From contig JAHZBZ010000001.1 of the NCBI GenBank assembly GCA_019423125.1, positions 450,086 to 472,281 on the forward strand: 22,196 bases of DNA, in the 5' to 3' direction. The notes beneath the pieces were generated by a model that saw only the letters and a program-made list of their open reading frames with translations, searched no databases and was not told the DNA's origin. This DNA is from Bacillota bacterium (lineage in GTDB: Bacteria > Bacillota > Clostridia > Christensenellales > Borkfalkiaceae). This document shows positions 13,730 to 21,979 of this stretch, piece by piece; positions within the stretch are counted from its first letter, which is position 1; each line of letters starts with the position of its first letter. Position numbers and translations under genes: made by a program.

Positions 13730-14196
13730 AAGACAAGATAAAGTTCATGCGCGCGGCGATCGCCCGCGCGAAAAAAGGGCTCGCGCAGGGCGAAGTGCCC
13801 GTGGGCGCGGTGCTCGTCTGCGACGGAAAGATCGTCTCGTCGGGATACAACCGCAGGCTGAAGACGCAGATGGCGAGTTCGCATGCCGAGATGTACGCCA
13901 TCGACCGCGCCTGCCGCAAGTTCAAGAGCTGGAGGCTGCCCGACTGCGACCTCTACGTCACGCTCGAACCCTGTCCGATGTGCATGGGCGCGGCGCTCAA
14001 CGCGCGGGTGCGCAAGGTGTATTTCGGCGCCTATGAACAGAAGGGCCGCTCGATGACGCAGGAGCTTGCGGCGAGCAATCTTCTCAATCACACGCTCGAA
14101 GTGGAGGGCGGCGTGCTGGAGGAGGAATGTTCGGCGCTTTTGTCCGGCTTTTTCCGCGCGATGCGCGAGCGCACGGGGCAGACGAAGAAGGATTGA
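13711..14196 (+). CDS. tadA: tRNA-specific adenosine deaminase
   Basis: TadA converts adenosine 34 to inosine in the anticodon of tRNA-Arg(ACG), allowing it to read CGU, CGC and CGA. The 161-residue protein has the deaminase zinc site: His58 and the proton-shuttle Glu60 in SHAEMYAIDRAC, and Cys88 and Cys91 in TLEPCPMCMGAAL. VPVGAVLV near residue 30 and RVRKVYFGAYEQKGRSM are typical of TadA rather than of nucleoside deaminases. The ATG at 13711 follows AAAGGAG (13699-13705) by 5 bases, which fixes the start. A longer open frame extending back through the peptidase gene is not real. It is the last gene of this group. Confidence 0.93.
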   Translation: MQEDKIEDKIKFMRAAIARAKKGLAQGEVPVGAVLVCDGKIVSSGYNRRLKTQMASSHAEMYAIDRACRKFKSWRLPDCDLYVTLEPCPMCMGAALNARVRKVYFGAYEQKGRSMTQELAASNLLNHTLEVEGGVLEEECSALLSGFFRAMRERTGQTKKD

Positions 14197-14208
14197 TTTT
14201 TCTTTTTG

Positions 14209-14255
14209 AATAGTCACGCAAAACGATTGACTATTTTGTGCAAAAAAACTACAAT
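14209..14255 (+). promoter_or_regulatory. Sigma-A promoter upstream of prs with dyad over the -35
   Basis: TTGACT (14227-14232), a 17-base spacer and TACAAT (14250-14255) form a strong promoter. AATAGTCA (14209-14216) and TGACTATT (14228-14235) make a perfect 8-bp inverted repeat with an 11-base spacer that covers the -35. This could be an operator, or a weak AT-rich hairpin after tadA. Transcripts would begin near 14262, about 200 bases before prs. Confidence 0.6.
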
Positions 14256-14261
14256 AAATAT

Positions 14262-14460
14262 ATGCTGTATGCGTCCGCGTGCGGGGCAAACCGACGTGGC
14301 GCAGGCGCCTTCGGCAAAGAAGGCAAAAAAGGGGAAGGCAAAGCAAAAAAGTTTTGCCCGGCTTTTGTACGCTCAAAGAGAAAAAGCCGGTGTACTGATT
14401 TCAAAAAAAAAGAACTGCGGCGATTCGCCGCGCACAGTTTAGTATTTTTCGGAGGTACAC
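14262..14460 (+). other. Structured ~200-nt leader of prs, possibly with a small basic ORF
   Basis: Two hairpins are visible. The first is CCGGCTTTT (14358-14366) with AAAAGCCGG (14382-14390). The second is AACTGCGGCG (14413-14422) with CGCCG (14426-14430), a 4-base bulge and CAGTT (14435-14439); it is followed by TTTAGTATTTTTC and then directly by the prs ribosome binding site. The second resembles a terminator just before the gene. A Lys-rich frame from ATG 14269 to the stop at 14440-14442 (57 residues, APSAKKAKKGKAKQKSF) is open, but its GC3 looks lower than that of real genes nearby. I recognise no known riboswitch class. Confidence 0.45.
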
Positions 14461-15414
14461 ATGATTACTCACGGCAACGAGATCAAGATCTTCGCGGGCA
14501 ACTCCAACCGTCCGCTCGCGGCGGAGATCGCAAAGAAGCTCAACACGGAGCTCGGCAGTGTGGAAGTGGGCAGGTTCAGCGACGGCGAGACGGCAGTCCA
14601 TCTCGACGAGACCGTCCGCGGCAGGGACCTTTTCATCATCCAGTCCACCTCCGCTCCCGTCAACGACAACCTGATGGAGCTTCTCATCCTCATCGACGCG
14701 GCGCGCAGGGCAAGTGCGGGGCGCATCACGGCGGTCATGCCTTATTTCGGCTATGCCCGTCAGGACAGAAAGGCGCGCTCGCGCGATCCCATCACCGCAA
14801 AGCTCGTTGCCGACCTCATCACGGCGGCAGGGGCGGACAGGGTCCTGACCATGGACCTGCACGCGGCGCAGATCCAGGGCTTTTTCAATATCCCGCTCGA
14901 TCATCTGCTCGGCGGCCCCACGCTGTATAACTACTTCCGTTCCAAGAAGATCATCGACGAGAATTTCGTCGTCGTTTCGCCCGACATCGGTTCGGTCACC
15001 CGCGCGCGCAACGTCGCGATGAAGCTGAACTGCCAGATGGCGATCATCGACAAGCGCCGCCCGAAGGCGAACGTCATGGAGGTCATGAACATCATCGGCG
15101 ACATCGAGGGCAAAAAGTGCCTGATGGTCGACGACATGATCGACACGGCGGGCACGATCTGCCAGGGCGCGGAGGCGCTCATCCAGCACGGCGCGAAGGA
15201 AGTTTACGCCTGCTGCACGCACGCGGTGTTCAGCGGTCCCGCGATGGAACGCCTCGAAAAGGCCCCCATCAAGGAACTCGCCATCCTCAACACCATCGAC
15301 CTGCCTCCCGAAAAGAAGCTGGACAAGATCACGGTCATCTCTGTCGCGGACATCTTTGCCGCGGCGATCGAGAACGTCTATCTCGACAAGCCGATGTCCA
15401 AGATCTACGACTGA
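14461..15414 (+). CDS. prs: Ribose-phosphate pyrophosphokinase (PRPP synthetase)
   Basis: Prs transfers pyrophosphate from ATP to ribose 5-phosphate, giving PRPP for purine, pyrimidine, histidine, tryptophan and NAD synthesis. The 317-residue length is standard for class I enzymes. Motifs in order are IFAGNSNRPLA near the start, GRFSDGE, the ATP-binding MPYFGYARQDRKARSRDPI, LTMDLHAAQIQGFF, and the PRPP-binding loop LMVDDMIDTAGTI near residues 220-232. The signature VVSPDIGSVTRAR is close to the usual PDxGGxxRA, with Ser replacing the second Gly. GGAGGT (14451-14456) precedes the ATG. It is followed by pth and mfd, an order widely conserved in Bacillota. Confidence 0.96.
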   Translation: MITHGNEIKIFAGNSNRPLAAEIAKKLNTELGSVEVGRFSDGETAVHLDETVRGRDLFIIQSTSAPVNDNLMELLILIDAARRASAGRITAVMPYFGYARQDRKARSRDPITAKLVADLITAAGADRVLTMDLHAAQIQGFFNIPLDHLLGGPTLYNYFRSKKIIDENFVVVSPDIGSVTRARNVAMKLNCQMAIIDKRRPKANVMEVMNIIGDIEGKKCLMVDDMIDTAGTICQGAEALIQHGAKEVYACCTHAVFSGPAMERLEKAPIKELAILNTIDLPPEKKLDKITVISVADIFAAAIENVYLDKPMSKIYD

Positions 15415-15451
15415 GATACGCAATTCAAAGAATAACACATCGCAGAAAATT

Positions 15452-15475
15452 GCCGCGTTTTTTTCAAAACGCGGC
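15452..15475. terminator. Hairpin between prs and pth, possible weak terminator
   Basis: GCCGCGTTTT (15452-15461) pairs perfectly with AAAACGCGGC (15466-15475) over a 4-base loop. The T-rich part lies within the stem and no T tract follows on the plus strand, so it is more likely a partial terminator or an mRNA processing or stability element between prs and pth. Confidence 0.4.
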
Positions 15476-15507
15476 GTTCGCGCGTTTTGCGCAGGAAAGG
15501 AGCAGAA

Positions 15508-16074
15508 ATGTACCTGATCGTAGGGCTCGGCAATCCCGAGAAAAAATACGAGACCACCTTTCACAACATGGGCTTTCTCGCCGTCGGAGAGGCGGCGGAC
15601 AAACTCGGCGTCAAGTTCAAGAAGAAGGAATGCGAAGCCTCCGTCGCGGAGGCGTTCGTCGGAGGCGAAAAGATCATCCTCGCCCGCCCCGTGACTTATA
15701 TGAACGCGAGCGGCAGGGCGGTCAAACAGCTGATGGCAAAGTACAAGGCTTCGCCTTCCGATCTTCTCGTCATCTACGACGACTTCGATCTTCCCAAGGG
15801 CAAGATCCGCATCCGTGCCGCAGGCAGCGCGGGCACGCACAACGGGATGCGCAGCATCATCGGCGAGATCGGCACGGGCGACTTTGCGCGCATCCGCATC
15901 GGCATCCGCGACAGCGAAGCGGACATCCCGATCATCAACTACGTTCTCTCCGAGATCCGCAAAGAGGACTACCCGCTCTTTGCCTCGGCGTGTTCGGACG
16001 CGGCGGACGCCGCCATCCGCTTTGCGCGCGGCGAGGGCATCGAGAACGTGATGAACGCCTACAACAGGAACTGA
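15508..16074 (+). CDS. pth: Peptidyl-tRNA hydrolase
   Basis: Pth cleaves the ester bond of peptidyl-tRNAs released from stalled ribosomes, recycling tRNA. From ATG 15508 it is 188 residues, which is normal. The N-terminus MYLIVGLGNPEKKYETTFHNMGF holds the catalytic His (usually TRHN, here TFHN) and the Asn that binds the peptide. RPVTYMNASGRAV, VIYDDFDLPKGKIRIR and GSAGTHNGMRSI complete the active site, including the Asp of the catalytic pair. AAAGGAG (15496-15502) precedes the ATG by 5 bases and rules out the in-frame upstream TTG. It lies between prs and mfd, the standard Bacillota context. Confidence 0.95.
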   Translation: MYLIVGLGNPEKKYETTFHNMGFLAVGEAADKLGVKFKKKECEASVAEAFVGGEKIILARPVTYMNASGRAVKQLMAKYKASPSDLLVIYDDFDLPKGKIRIRAAGSAGTHNGMRSIIGEIGTGDFARIRIGIRDSEADIPIINYVLSEIRKEDYPLFASACSDAADAAIRFARGEGIENVMNAYNRN

Positions 16075-16098
16075 CAAGGGCACGCGGAGGAAAACGGA

Positions 16099-19000
16099 AT
16101 GCCCCGTGACTTTTTCAACCCGCACAATCTGGGCGGGGAATACCTCGACCTCGAAAACGACTTCCGCCTCGGCACGCCGACGGCGGTTTTCGGCGTGTCC
16201 GCGCCGCACAAGGCGCTGATCGCGGCGACCTGCGTCCCCGGCCGCCTCGTGTACATCTGCGACAACGCGCAGTCCGCCGCGCGCGCGGCGGAGGAGATCG
16301 CGGGCTTTTCGGGCGAAGAGCCGGCGCTTCTTTGCGCCAAGGACGACGTTTTGCTCTACAAAGACGCCGTCTCGCGCGATTCCCTGCACCGCCGTATCCG
16401 CGCCCTGCGCCGCATCCTCGACGGCGCGCGCACCGTCGTCTGCGACGTGGAGAGCCTCATGCAGCTGTTCCCCGCGGACATCCCCGTCCTCACGCTGACG
16501 GAAGGGGAGGAGATCGACTTTTCCGCCCTTCCCGCCGAGCTTGTGCGGCTGGGCTATACGCGCACGACGTCGGTGGACGGCAGGGGGAATTTCGCCCTGC
16601 GCGGCGACATCCTCGACATCTTCCCCGTCGGCGCAGAAAACCCCGTGCGCGTGGATTTCTTCGGCGACACGGTGGAGAAGATCAAGCCGTACAACTATCT
16701 CACGGGCGAGCGCCTCGCGCAGGCAAAGAGCGTGCGCATCGTCGCGGCGACGGACGTGTTTTACGGCGCGGAGGAGGTCAAGAAGGTCAAGGACGCGATG
16801 TATGCGGAGCTCTCCTCCTTCAAGGACGCGGCGGCGTACGACCGCGCGCAGACCATCGCCTCCGACCTCTGCAACAGGATGGAGTCGGGCGCCTTTGCGG
16901 GCGCGGCGTATGCGATGCCGCTTCTCGATTCGGCGAGAGACTTCTTCTCCTTCCTCGGAGATGCGCTCTACCTGTTCGACGAGGAAAAGCTGATCTTCGA
17001 CAAGATGGACGCCGTCTACAAGGAGCACGCCGAGCGCTGTTCTCTGCTGCGCCGCGGGGGGGAGGTGTTCTCCTTCTCCAAAGACCAGCTCCTCCCGCGC
17101 GATCGTCTCCTCATGCTCTTTTCGCGCGCGCGCGTGTCCGCGGTGCAGACGTTCGCGACGCGTTCCTACTTTTTCGAGCCTCTGCGAGTCTACAACCTGC
17201 ATTCCACGCCCGTGGGGCGGTATCTGAACGGATTTCTGAATCTCGCCGACGACGTGCGCACCTGGCTGAAAAACAAGTACCGCGTGCTCGTGTTCTGCGG
17301 CACGCCTGCGCGCGCGGAAAAACTGCGCGCATTCTTTGCGGACGCGGGCATCCCGTCCTCCGACTGTCCCGCGGCGCTCGAATACCTGAAAGGGGTCGCG
17401 GTGACGGAGGAGACGCTGGAGCGCGGCATCCTCCTGCACGAGCAGAAGCTCGCCGTGATCGGCACGGGCGACTTGTACACGAAGGCGGCGGTCAAAAAGC
17501 GCATCCGCCGCAAGCGCAACGACATGTTCACCTCGCCCGAGGTGGGCGACTACGCGGTGCACGAGACGCACGGCGTCGGCCGCATCACGGGCACGAAGAA
17601 GATCGAGACGACGGACGGCACAAAGGAATACATCGCGCTCGAATACAGGGGCGGCGACGTGCTTTACGTTCCCGTCGAGCAGATGGACATCCTCTCGCGC
17701 TACATGGGCGAGGAGGCGCCCGCGCTCTCCAAAATCGGCGGCGCGGAGTTCGACCGCGTCAAGGCGCGCGTCAAGGCCTCGCTCAAAGCGATGGCGATCG
17801 ACCTTAAACGCCTGTACGCCGAGCGCGCCGAAAAGCGGGGCTTTGCCTTCCCCGCGCATGAGGAGGAGATGGCTGAGTTCGAGGCGGCGTTTGAGTACGA
17901 GGACACGCCCGACCAGGCTTCCTCCGTCGAGGAGATCAAGGCGGACATGTGTTCGGAAAAGGTGATGGACCGCCTTCTCTGCGGCGACGTCGGATACGGC
18001 AAGACGGAAGTCGCCTTCCGCGCCGCGTATCTTTGCATTCTCGGCGGCAAGCAGGCGGCGCTCATGTGCCCGAACACCATTCTGTGTCAACAGCATTATG
18101 AGACGGCTCTCAAACGCTTCGCCGATTTCGGCGTCAACGTCGAGGTGCTCAACCGTTTCAGAAGCCCGCGCGAGCAGGACAAGACGCTCGCCCGCCTCGC
18201 CGCGGGGGAAGTGGACCTGATCGTCGGCACTCATCGCCTTCTCTCTTCGGACGTGAGGTTCAAGGACCTCGGGCTTCTCATCCTCGACGAGGAACAGCGC
18301 TTCGGCGTCGAGCACAAGGAGAAGATCAAGAGCATGAAGCGGGACGTCGACTGCCTGACCATGACCGCGACGCCCATCCCGCGCACCCTGCACATGTCCC
18401 TTTCGGGCATCCGCGACATCAGCACCATCGACACGCCTCCCACCAACCGCCTGCCCGTGCAGACGTACGTCGTGGAGGAGACGGAGACGCTGCTTCGCGA
18501 CGCCTGCGTGCGCGAGCTCGCGCGCGGCGGGCAGGTGTTCGTCCTGTACAACCGCGTCGAGAGCATCTACACCTTTGCGGCGAAGCTGGAACAGATCGTG
18601 CCCGAGGGCAAGATCTGCGTGGCGCACGGCAGGATGGACAAGGCGGTGCTCGAAAACTCCATCCTCGGTTTCTACAAGGGCGAATCGGACATCCTCGTCT
18701 CGACGACCATCATCGAGAACGGCATCGATCTTCCCCGCGCGAACACGCTCGTCGTCATCGACGCCGACCGCCTCGGGATCTCCCAGCTTTATCAGTTGCG
18801 CGGCAGAGTGGGGCGCGGTTCCCTTCTCGCGCACGCCTATTTCACCTTCAAGCCCGAAAAGGTCATGACCGAATCGGCGAGCAAGAGATTGCAGGCGATC
18901 ATGGAATTTACCGAGCTGGGCAGCGGGTTCAAGATCGCGATGCGCGACCTCGAGATCCGCGGGGCGGGCAGTGTGCTCGGCCGCGAACAGCACGGGCACA

Positions 19001-19518
19001 TGGACAAAGTCGGCTACGAACTGTACGCGAAACTGCTCAAAGAGGAGCTGACAGGGGAGGAACAGACGGTCGCAGAGCTTGACGTGCGCGCGGACGCCTA
19101 TATTCCCGAGAGCTATATCGAGGCGAGCGCCTCGCGTCTGGACTGTTACAAGCAGATCGCGGAGATCCGCAGCGTGGAAGATTACCGCAGGGTTTGCCTG
19201 TCCATGGAAGAGAACTACGGCAAGATGCCGCGCGAAGTGCTCAACCTTCTGGTCATCGCCGTGCTCAAATCGTACGCGGCGAAGTTCAACATCCGCAAGA
19301 TCGGCGTGAGCGCGAAGGGCGGGCGGCTGGAGCTTCCCTCCGTCTCTTCGCTCGCGGACGAACGCATCGCGGCGGCGCTCGAAAAATATTCCTCGAGCGC
19401 GCATCTGGAGATGTCGAAGGCGCCGGCCATCGAGTTTGCGGGGGATCAGGACGCGCAGAAAGTCATGATGCGCATGACAAAATTCCTCAAATATGCGGAA
19501 AACTCGGCGATTGCGTGA
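16099..19518 (+). CDS. mfd: Transcription-repair coupling factor
   Basis: Mfd removes RNA polymerase stalled at DNA lesions and recruits UvrA to start nucleotide excision repair. The 1139-residue length matches the family. An N-terminal UvrB-like module (about 1-330) includes the stretch GNFALRGDILDIFP. The RNA-polymerase-interacting domain is at about 479-545 (VGDYAVHETHGVGRI). The translocase follows with Walker A GDVGYGKTE near 630, the DEEQ box in LILDEEQRFGV near 727, TATPIPRTL, and motif VI QLRGRVGRG near 900. The C-terminal TRCF domain (about 990-1100) has YIPESYI and RLDCYKQIAEI. AGGAG-like GGAGG at 16086-16090 precedes the ATG. It is likely co-transcribed with pth, 24 bases upstream. 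Confidence 0.96.
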   Translation: MPRDFFNPHNLGGEYLDLENDFRLGTPTAVFGVSAPHKALIAATCVPGRLVYICDNAQSAARAAEEIAGFSGEEPALLCAKDDVLLYKDAVSRDSLHRRIRALRRILDGARTVVCDVESLMQLFPADIPVLTLTEGEEIDFSALPAELVRLGYTRTTSVDGRGNFALRGDILDIFPVGAENPVRVDFFGDTVEKIKPYNYLTGERLAQAKSVRIVAATDVFYGAEEVKKVKDAMYAELSSFKDAAAYDRAQTIASDLCNRMESGAFAGAAYAMPLLDSARDFFSFLGDALYLFDEEKLIFDKMDAVYKEHAERCSLLRRGGEVFSFSKDQLLPRDRLLMLFSRARVSAVQTFATRSYFFEPLRVYNLHSTPVGRYLNGFLNLADDVRTWLKNKYRVLVFCGTPARAEKLRAFFADAGIPSSDCPAALEYLKGVAVTEETLERGILLHEQKLAVIGTGDLYTKAAVKKRIRRKRNDMFTSPEVGDYAVHETHGVGRITGTKKIETTDGTKEYIALEYRGGDVLYVPVEQMDILSRYMGEEAPALSKIGGAEFDRVKARVKASLKAMAIDLKRLYAERAEKRGFAFPAHEEEMAEFEAAFEYEDTPDQASSVEEIKADMCSEKVMDRLLCGDVGYGKTEVAFRAAYLCILGGKQAALMCPNTILCQQHYETALKRFADFGVNVEVLNRFRSPREQDKTLARLAAGEVDLIVGTHRLLSSDVRFKDLGLLILDEEQRFGVEHKEKIKSMKRDVDCLTMTATPIPRTLHMSLSGIRDISTIDTPPTNRLPVQTYVVEETETLLRDACVRELARGGQVFVLYNRVESIYTFAAKLEQIVPEGKICVAHGRMDKAVLENSILGFYKGESDILVSTTIIENGIDLPRANTLVVIDADRLGISQLYQLRGRVGRGSLLAHAYFTFKPEKVMTESASKRLQAIMEFTELGSGFKIAMRDLEIRGAGSVLGREQHGHMDKVGYELYAKLLKEELTGEEQTVAELDVRADAYIPESYIEASASRLDCYKQIAEIRSVEDYRRVCLSMEENYGKMPREVLNLLVIAVLKSYAAKFNIRKIGVSAKGGRLELPSVSSLADERIAAALEKYSSSAHLEMSKAPAIEFAGDQDAQKVMMRMTKFLKYAENSAIA

Positions 19519-19566
19519 AAAGAGGACGAATTTTCTATTTTTAACGACTTTTTCATAAAAATACGA

Positions 19567-19595
19567 TTGCTTTTCTCGCGGAAATAGTCTATAAT
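19567..19595 (+). promoter_or_regulatory. Sigma-A promoter of the foldase-like lipoprotein gene
   Basis: TTGCTT (19567-19572), a 17-base spacer and a perfect TATAAT (19590-19595) in the AT-rich gap after mfd. Transcription would start near 19602, with a 35-base leader that carries GGAG (19625-19628) 8 bases before the ATG. The lipoprotein gene can therefore be expressed separately from mfd. Confidence 0.75.
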
Positions 19596-19636
19596 AAATT
19601 ATATTGCGATTACACTAAGAACTCGGAGCGGATTCT

Positions 19637-21853
19637 ATGAAGAAAAAACTCATCACATTGCTCACAGCTTTGCTCTCGGTCATCTTCGCGCTCGGAATGC
19701 TTTCCGGCTGCGCGCTGATCACCACGGATTCCGAAGCGGATATGAAACAGATCGTCGCAGAAGTCGACGTCTCGAAGGACAAGGAGTCTCTCTCCGCGGC
19801 CGTCAAGAAAGTCGGCGCCAAGAAAGATCTTGCCCTCAGCGATACGACGCTTGAAAAGGTCGGCTCCACGGGCGACGTCACCAAGCGCGATCTGATCACC
19901 ACCTTCCTCAGCTACGGCTACAGCTACATCTCCGCGGGCTACTCCTATGCAGAGGCGTTCGACGCCGTCCTCGACATCCTCGTCGGCAACAAGATCGACG
20001 CGCAGATCGCCATCGCGTATTATCTGAACGCGGGCGAAGTAGTCGTTGACCGCGAGTATGTCGAGAGCACCAAAGGCTACACCGCAGTGCCCGATTCCGA
20101 CGGCATGAAGATGGACAAGACGATCGGCGAAACGGCATACGCCGATGCGATCGGCTCCAAGACGGGCGACGAAGCGGCGATCGCGGCATTCTCCTTCTTC
20201 CTGACCGAAGACGAGATCAACTACGCGAAATACACCGTCATGAAGTCTGTCAACAGCGCCATCGACAGTTACGAGGCGGAGATCATCAAAGAGGAGAGCT
20301 CGGACAGTTCTTCTTCCTCTTCCGACCGCACCGTTCCCACGGGCGCGAACACCCTCTCGTCGCAGTACTATCCCACGAACGAGGCAGGCGAGCTGGATTA
20401 CGACATCTATACCGGAATGAACCTCGTGAGCGAGTGCGGAACGTATGAGAAGCAGGACGGCTCCACCGTCATCACCCGCACGAGGGCGTACATGAAGTAC
20501 ATCGCCGCTCTCAAAAACAACTACATGATCGGCGCGGACGAGGACATCCTCGACATCACCTCTCTCGCCTATTATGCCTCTCAGTACAAATCCCAGCTCG
20601 AAGCGATGATCGTCAACAAGTTTGTCGGTACGGTCGCGCTCGACATGACTGATTCCATCGAAGAGCAGATGCTCATCGCTATGTACGACGATCTGGTCAC
20701 CAAGCAGAAGGCGAACGGCTCTTCTTCCTTCACCTCTACGATGGACAGCGCGGCGGACGATTCCTTCGTCGTGTATTCTCCCGACGACAGGACGTACGGC
20801 TTTGTGGTCAACATCCTTCTTCCGTTCAGTACACAGCAGGAGATGGATCTGGAAGACCTTGCCGCTTCTACCAACGGTAAAACTTCCAAAGAATATTATG
20901 CGGAGCGCAACAAGCTCTTCCTCGAGATCGAGGCGAAGGACCTGCGCGACAGCTGGTTCAACGGCGCGACCGATTACAGCTTCGACGCGAGCAAGGTTTC
21001 AGGGCTCGACTATTATAAGACGGATTCCAACAGCGACTATCTCTTCTTTGAAGACAGCTATGTGACGGGCAAAGAGGGCATCGACCGCTATGCGGGCACC
21101 TATCCTTACAACGGCACGGTCACCTACAATGAGGAGAAAGACGAGTACGAACTGAAGGCAAACCCTCTTTCCATCGACGAATTCCTCAAAGAGATGAACG
21201 ATTACATCAACTTTGTGGTCGGCAGCAACGTCGCGAGCGGCGCTCTCAATGCGGGCTACGGCGTGGAGCCTGAAGACTTCATCAAAGCGGACGGAAACGG
21301 CAGAGAGATCGACTACGACAAGATGGTCTACTACAAGGGTTCCGTCGCAGGCGTTGCCGGTGTCAGCAAAGAGGAATACATGACCGAGGACAGCGTTGCC
21401 TACAAGGCGCTCTCCGCGTTCAACGAGCTGATGTTCGCTTACTCCACCGATACCGGTTGCCTCAACACTTACCTCGGCTATTCGGTCACGCCCAAGCAGG
21501 AATCTTCCTCTTATGTCGAAGAGTTCACCTACGCGGCACGCGCGGCCATTCTCGAGGGCGCGGGCACCTATTACGTCGTAGGTACTGAATTCGGTCTGCA
21601 CATCGTCTACGTCTCCTACGTCTATACGGGCGGCGAAGTGTATCAGGACGGCTTCGTATATGCGAACAGGCACGAGGAGGGTACCTTCTCCTATCTGTTC
21701 TACCAGGCGAGCAAGACGGAAGTCGCATCCGACTATGCTAGCGACCAGCTCTCCGACATCGTCACGACCATCGAAAATTCGGACAAGATCGTGGTCAAAC
21801 ACCAGAGCCGTTATGAAGATCTGCGCAAGATCGTCGCGGCACAGGACGACTGA
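19637..21853 (+). CDS. Large secreted lipoprotein, probable PrsA/SurA-like foldase with split rotamase domain
   Basis: The 738-residue protein has a lipoprotein signal peptide (MKKKLITLLT start, lipobox LSGC, lipidated Cys25), so it should be anchored outside the membrane. Residues about 37-135 (VTKRDLITTFLSYGYSYISAG, then a helix) resemble the chaperone domain that precedes parvulin domains in SurA and PrsA. Residues about 385-441 (TYGFVVNILLPFS, then LFLEIEAKDLRDSW) look like the first half of a parvulin rotamase. Residues about 628-660 (YAARAAILEGAGTYYVVG, then FGLHIVYVS) look like its second half, leaving an insertion of about 190 residues. The usual first His of the domain is Asn392; the last His is kept (His655). 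A Ser-rich linker lies at 220-232. Bacillota often carry a foldase gene after mfd, which supports the call. Whether it has isomerase activity is doubtful. Confidence 0.65.
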   Translation: MKKKLITLLTALLSVIFALGMLSGCALITTDSEADMKQIVAEVDVSKDKESLSAAVKKVGAKKDLALSDTTLEKVGSTGDVTKRDLITTFLSYGYSYISAGYSYAEAFDAVLDILVGNKIDAQIAIAYYLNAGEVVVDREYVESTKGYTAVPDSDGMKMDKTIGETAYADAIGSKTGDEAAIAAFSFFLTEDEINYAKYTVMKSVNSAIDSYEAEIIKEESSDSSSSSSDRTVPTGANTLSSQYYPTNEAGELDYDIYTGMNLVSECGTYEKQDGSTVITRTRAYMKYIAALKNNYMIGADEDILDITSLAYYASQYKSQLEAMIVNKFVGTVALDMTDSIEEQMLIAMYDDLVTKQKANGSSSFTSTMDSAADDSFVVYSPDDRTYGFVVNILLPFSTQQEMDLEDLAASTNGKTSKEYYAERNKLFLEIEAKDLRDSWFNGATDYSFDASKVSGLDYYKTDSNSDYLFFEDSYVTGKEGIDRYAGTYPYNGTVTYNEEKDEYELKANPLSIDEFLKEMNDYINFVVGSNVASGALNAGYGVEPEDFIKADGNGREIDYDKMVYYKGSVAGVAGVSKEEYMTEDSVAYKALSAFNELMFAYSTDTGCLNTYLGYSVTPKQESSSYVEEFTYAARAAILEGAGTYYVVGTEFGLHIVYVSYVYTGGEVYQDGFVYANRHEEGTFSYLFYQASKTEVASDYASDQLSDIVTTIENSDKIVVKHQSRYEDLRKIVAAQDD

Positions 21854-21876
21854 GCATAAAATTGCGAGACAGACAA

Positions 21877-21901
21877 GGCGCTCCCTTTTGCGGGGAGCGC
21901 C
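21877..21901 (+). terminator. Intrinsic terminator of the lipoprotein gene
   Basis: GGCGCTCCC (21877-21885) pairs perfectly with GGGAGCGCC (21893-21901) over a 7-base loop. The stem is extended by AA/TT and followed by TTTTATGTTT. It lies 24 bases after the stop codon. Confidence 0.88.
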
Positions 21902-21933
21902 TTTTATGTTTCTGTGCGCAGACCGAAAAATAC

Positions 21934-21975
21934 AAAGAGAGCGGCCGTGCGCTTTTGCGCTCGGCCGCTCTCTTT
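21934..21975. terminator. Long bidirectional terminator hairpin
   Basis: A 14-bp arm, AAAGAGAGCGGCCG (21934-21947), pairs with 21962-21975. It continues after one T-T mismatch into GCGC/GCGC closed by a TTTT loop. A and T runs at both ends suit termination from either side, which suggests a convergent gene may lie beyond the right edge. Confidence 0.7.
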
Positions 21976-21979
21976 GATG

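Noticed and set aside
14401..19404. A 1667-codon open frame on the minus strand
   Set aside because: It lies antisense to prs, pth and mfd, all securely identified. Its predicted protein is Arg/His/Asp/Val-rich without recognisable domains. Such frames arise from the high-GC3 codon use of the real genes.
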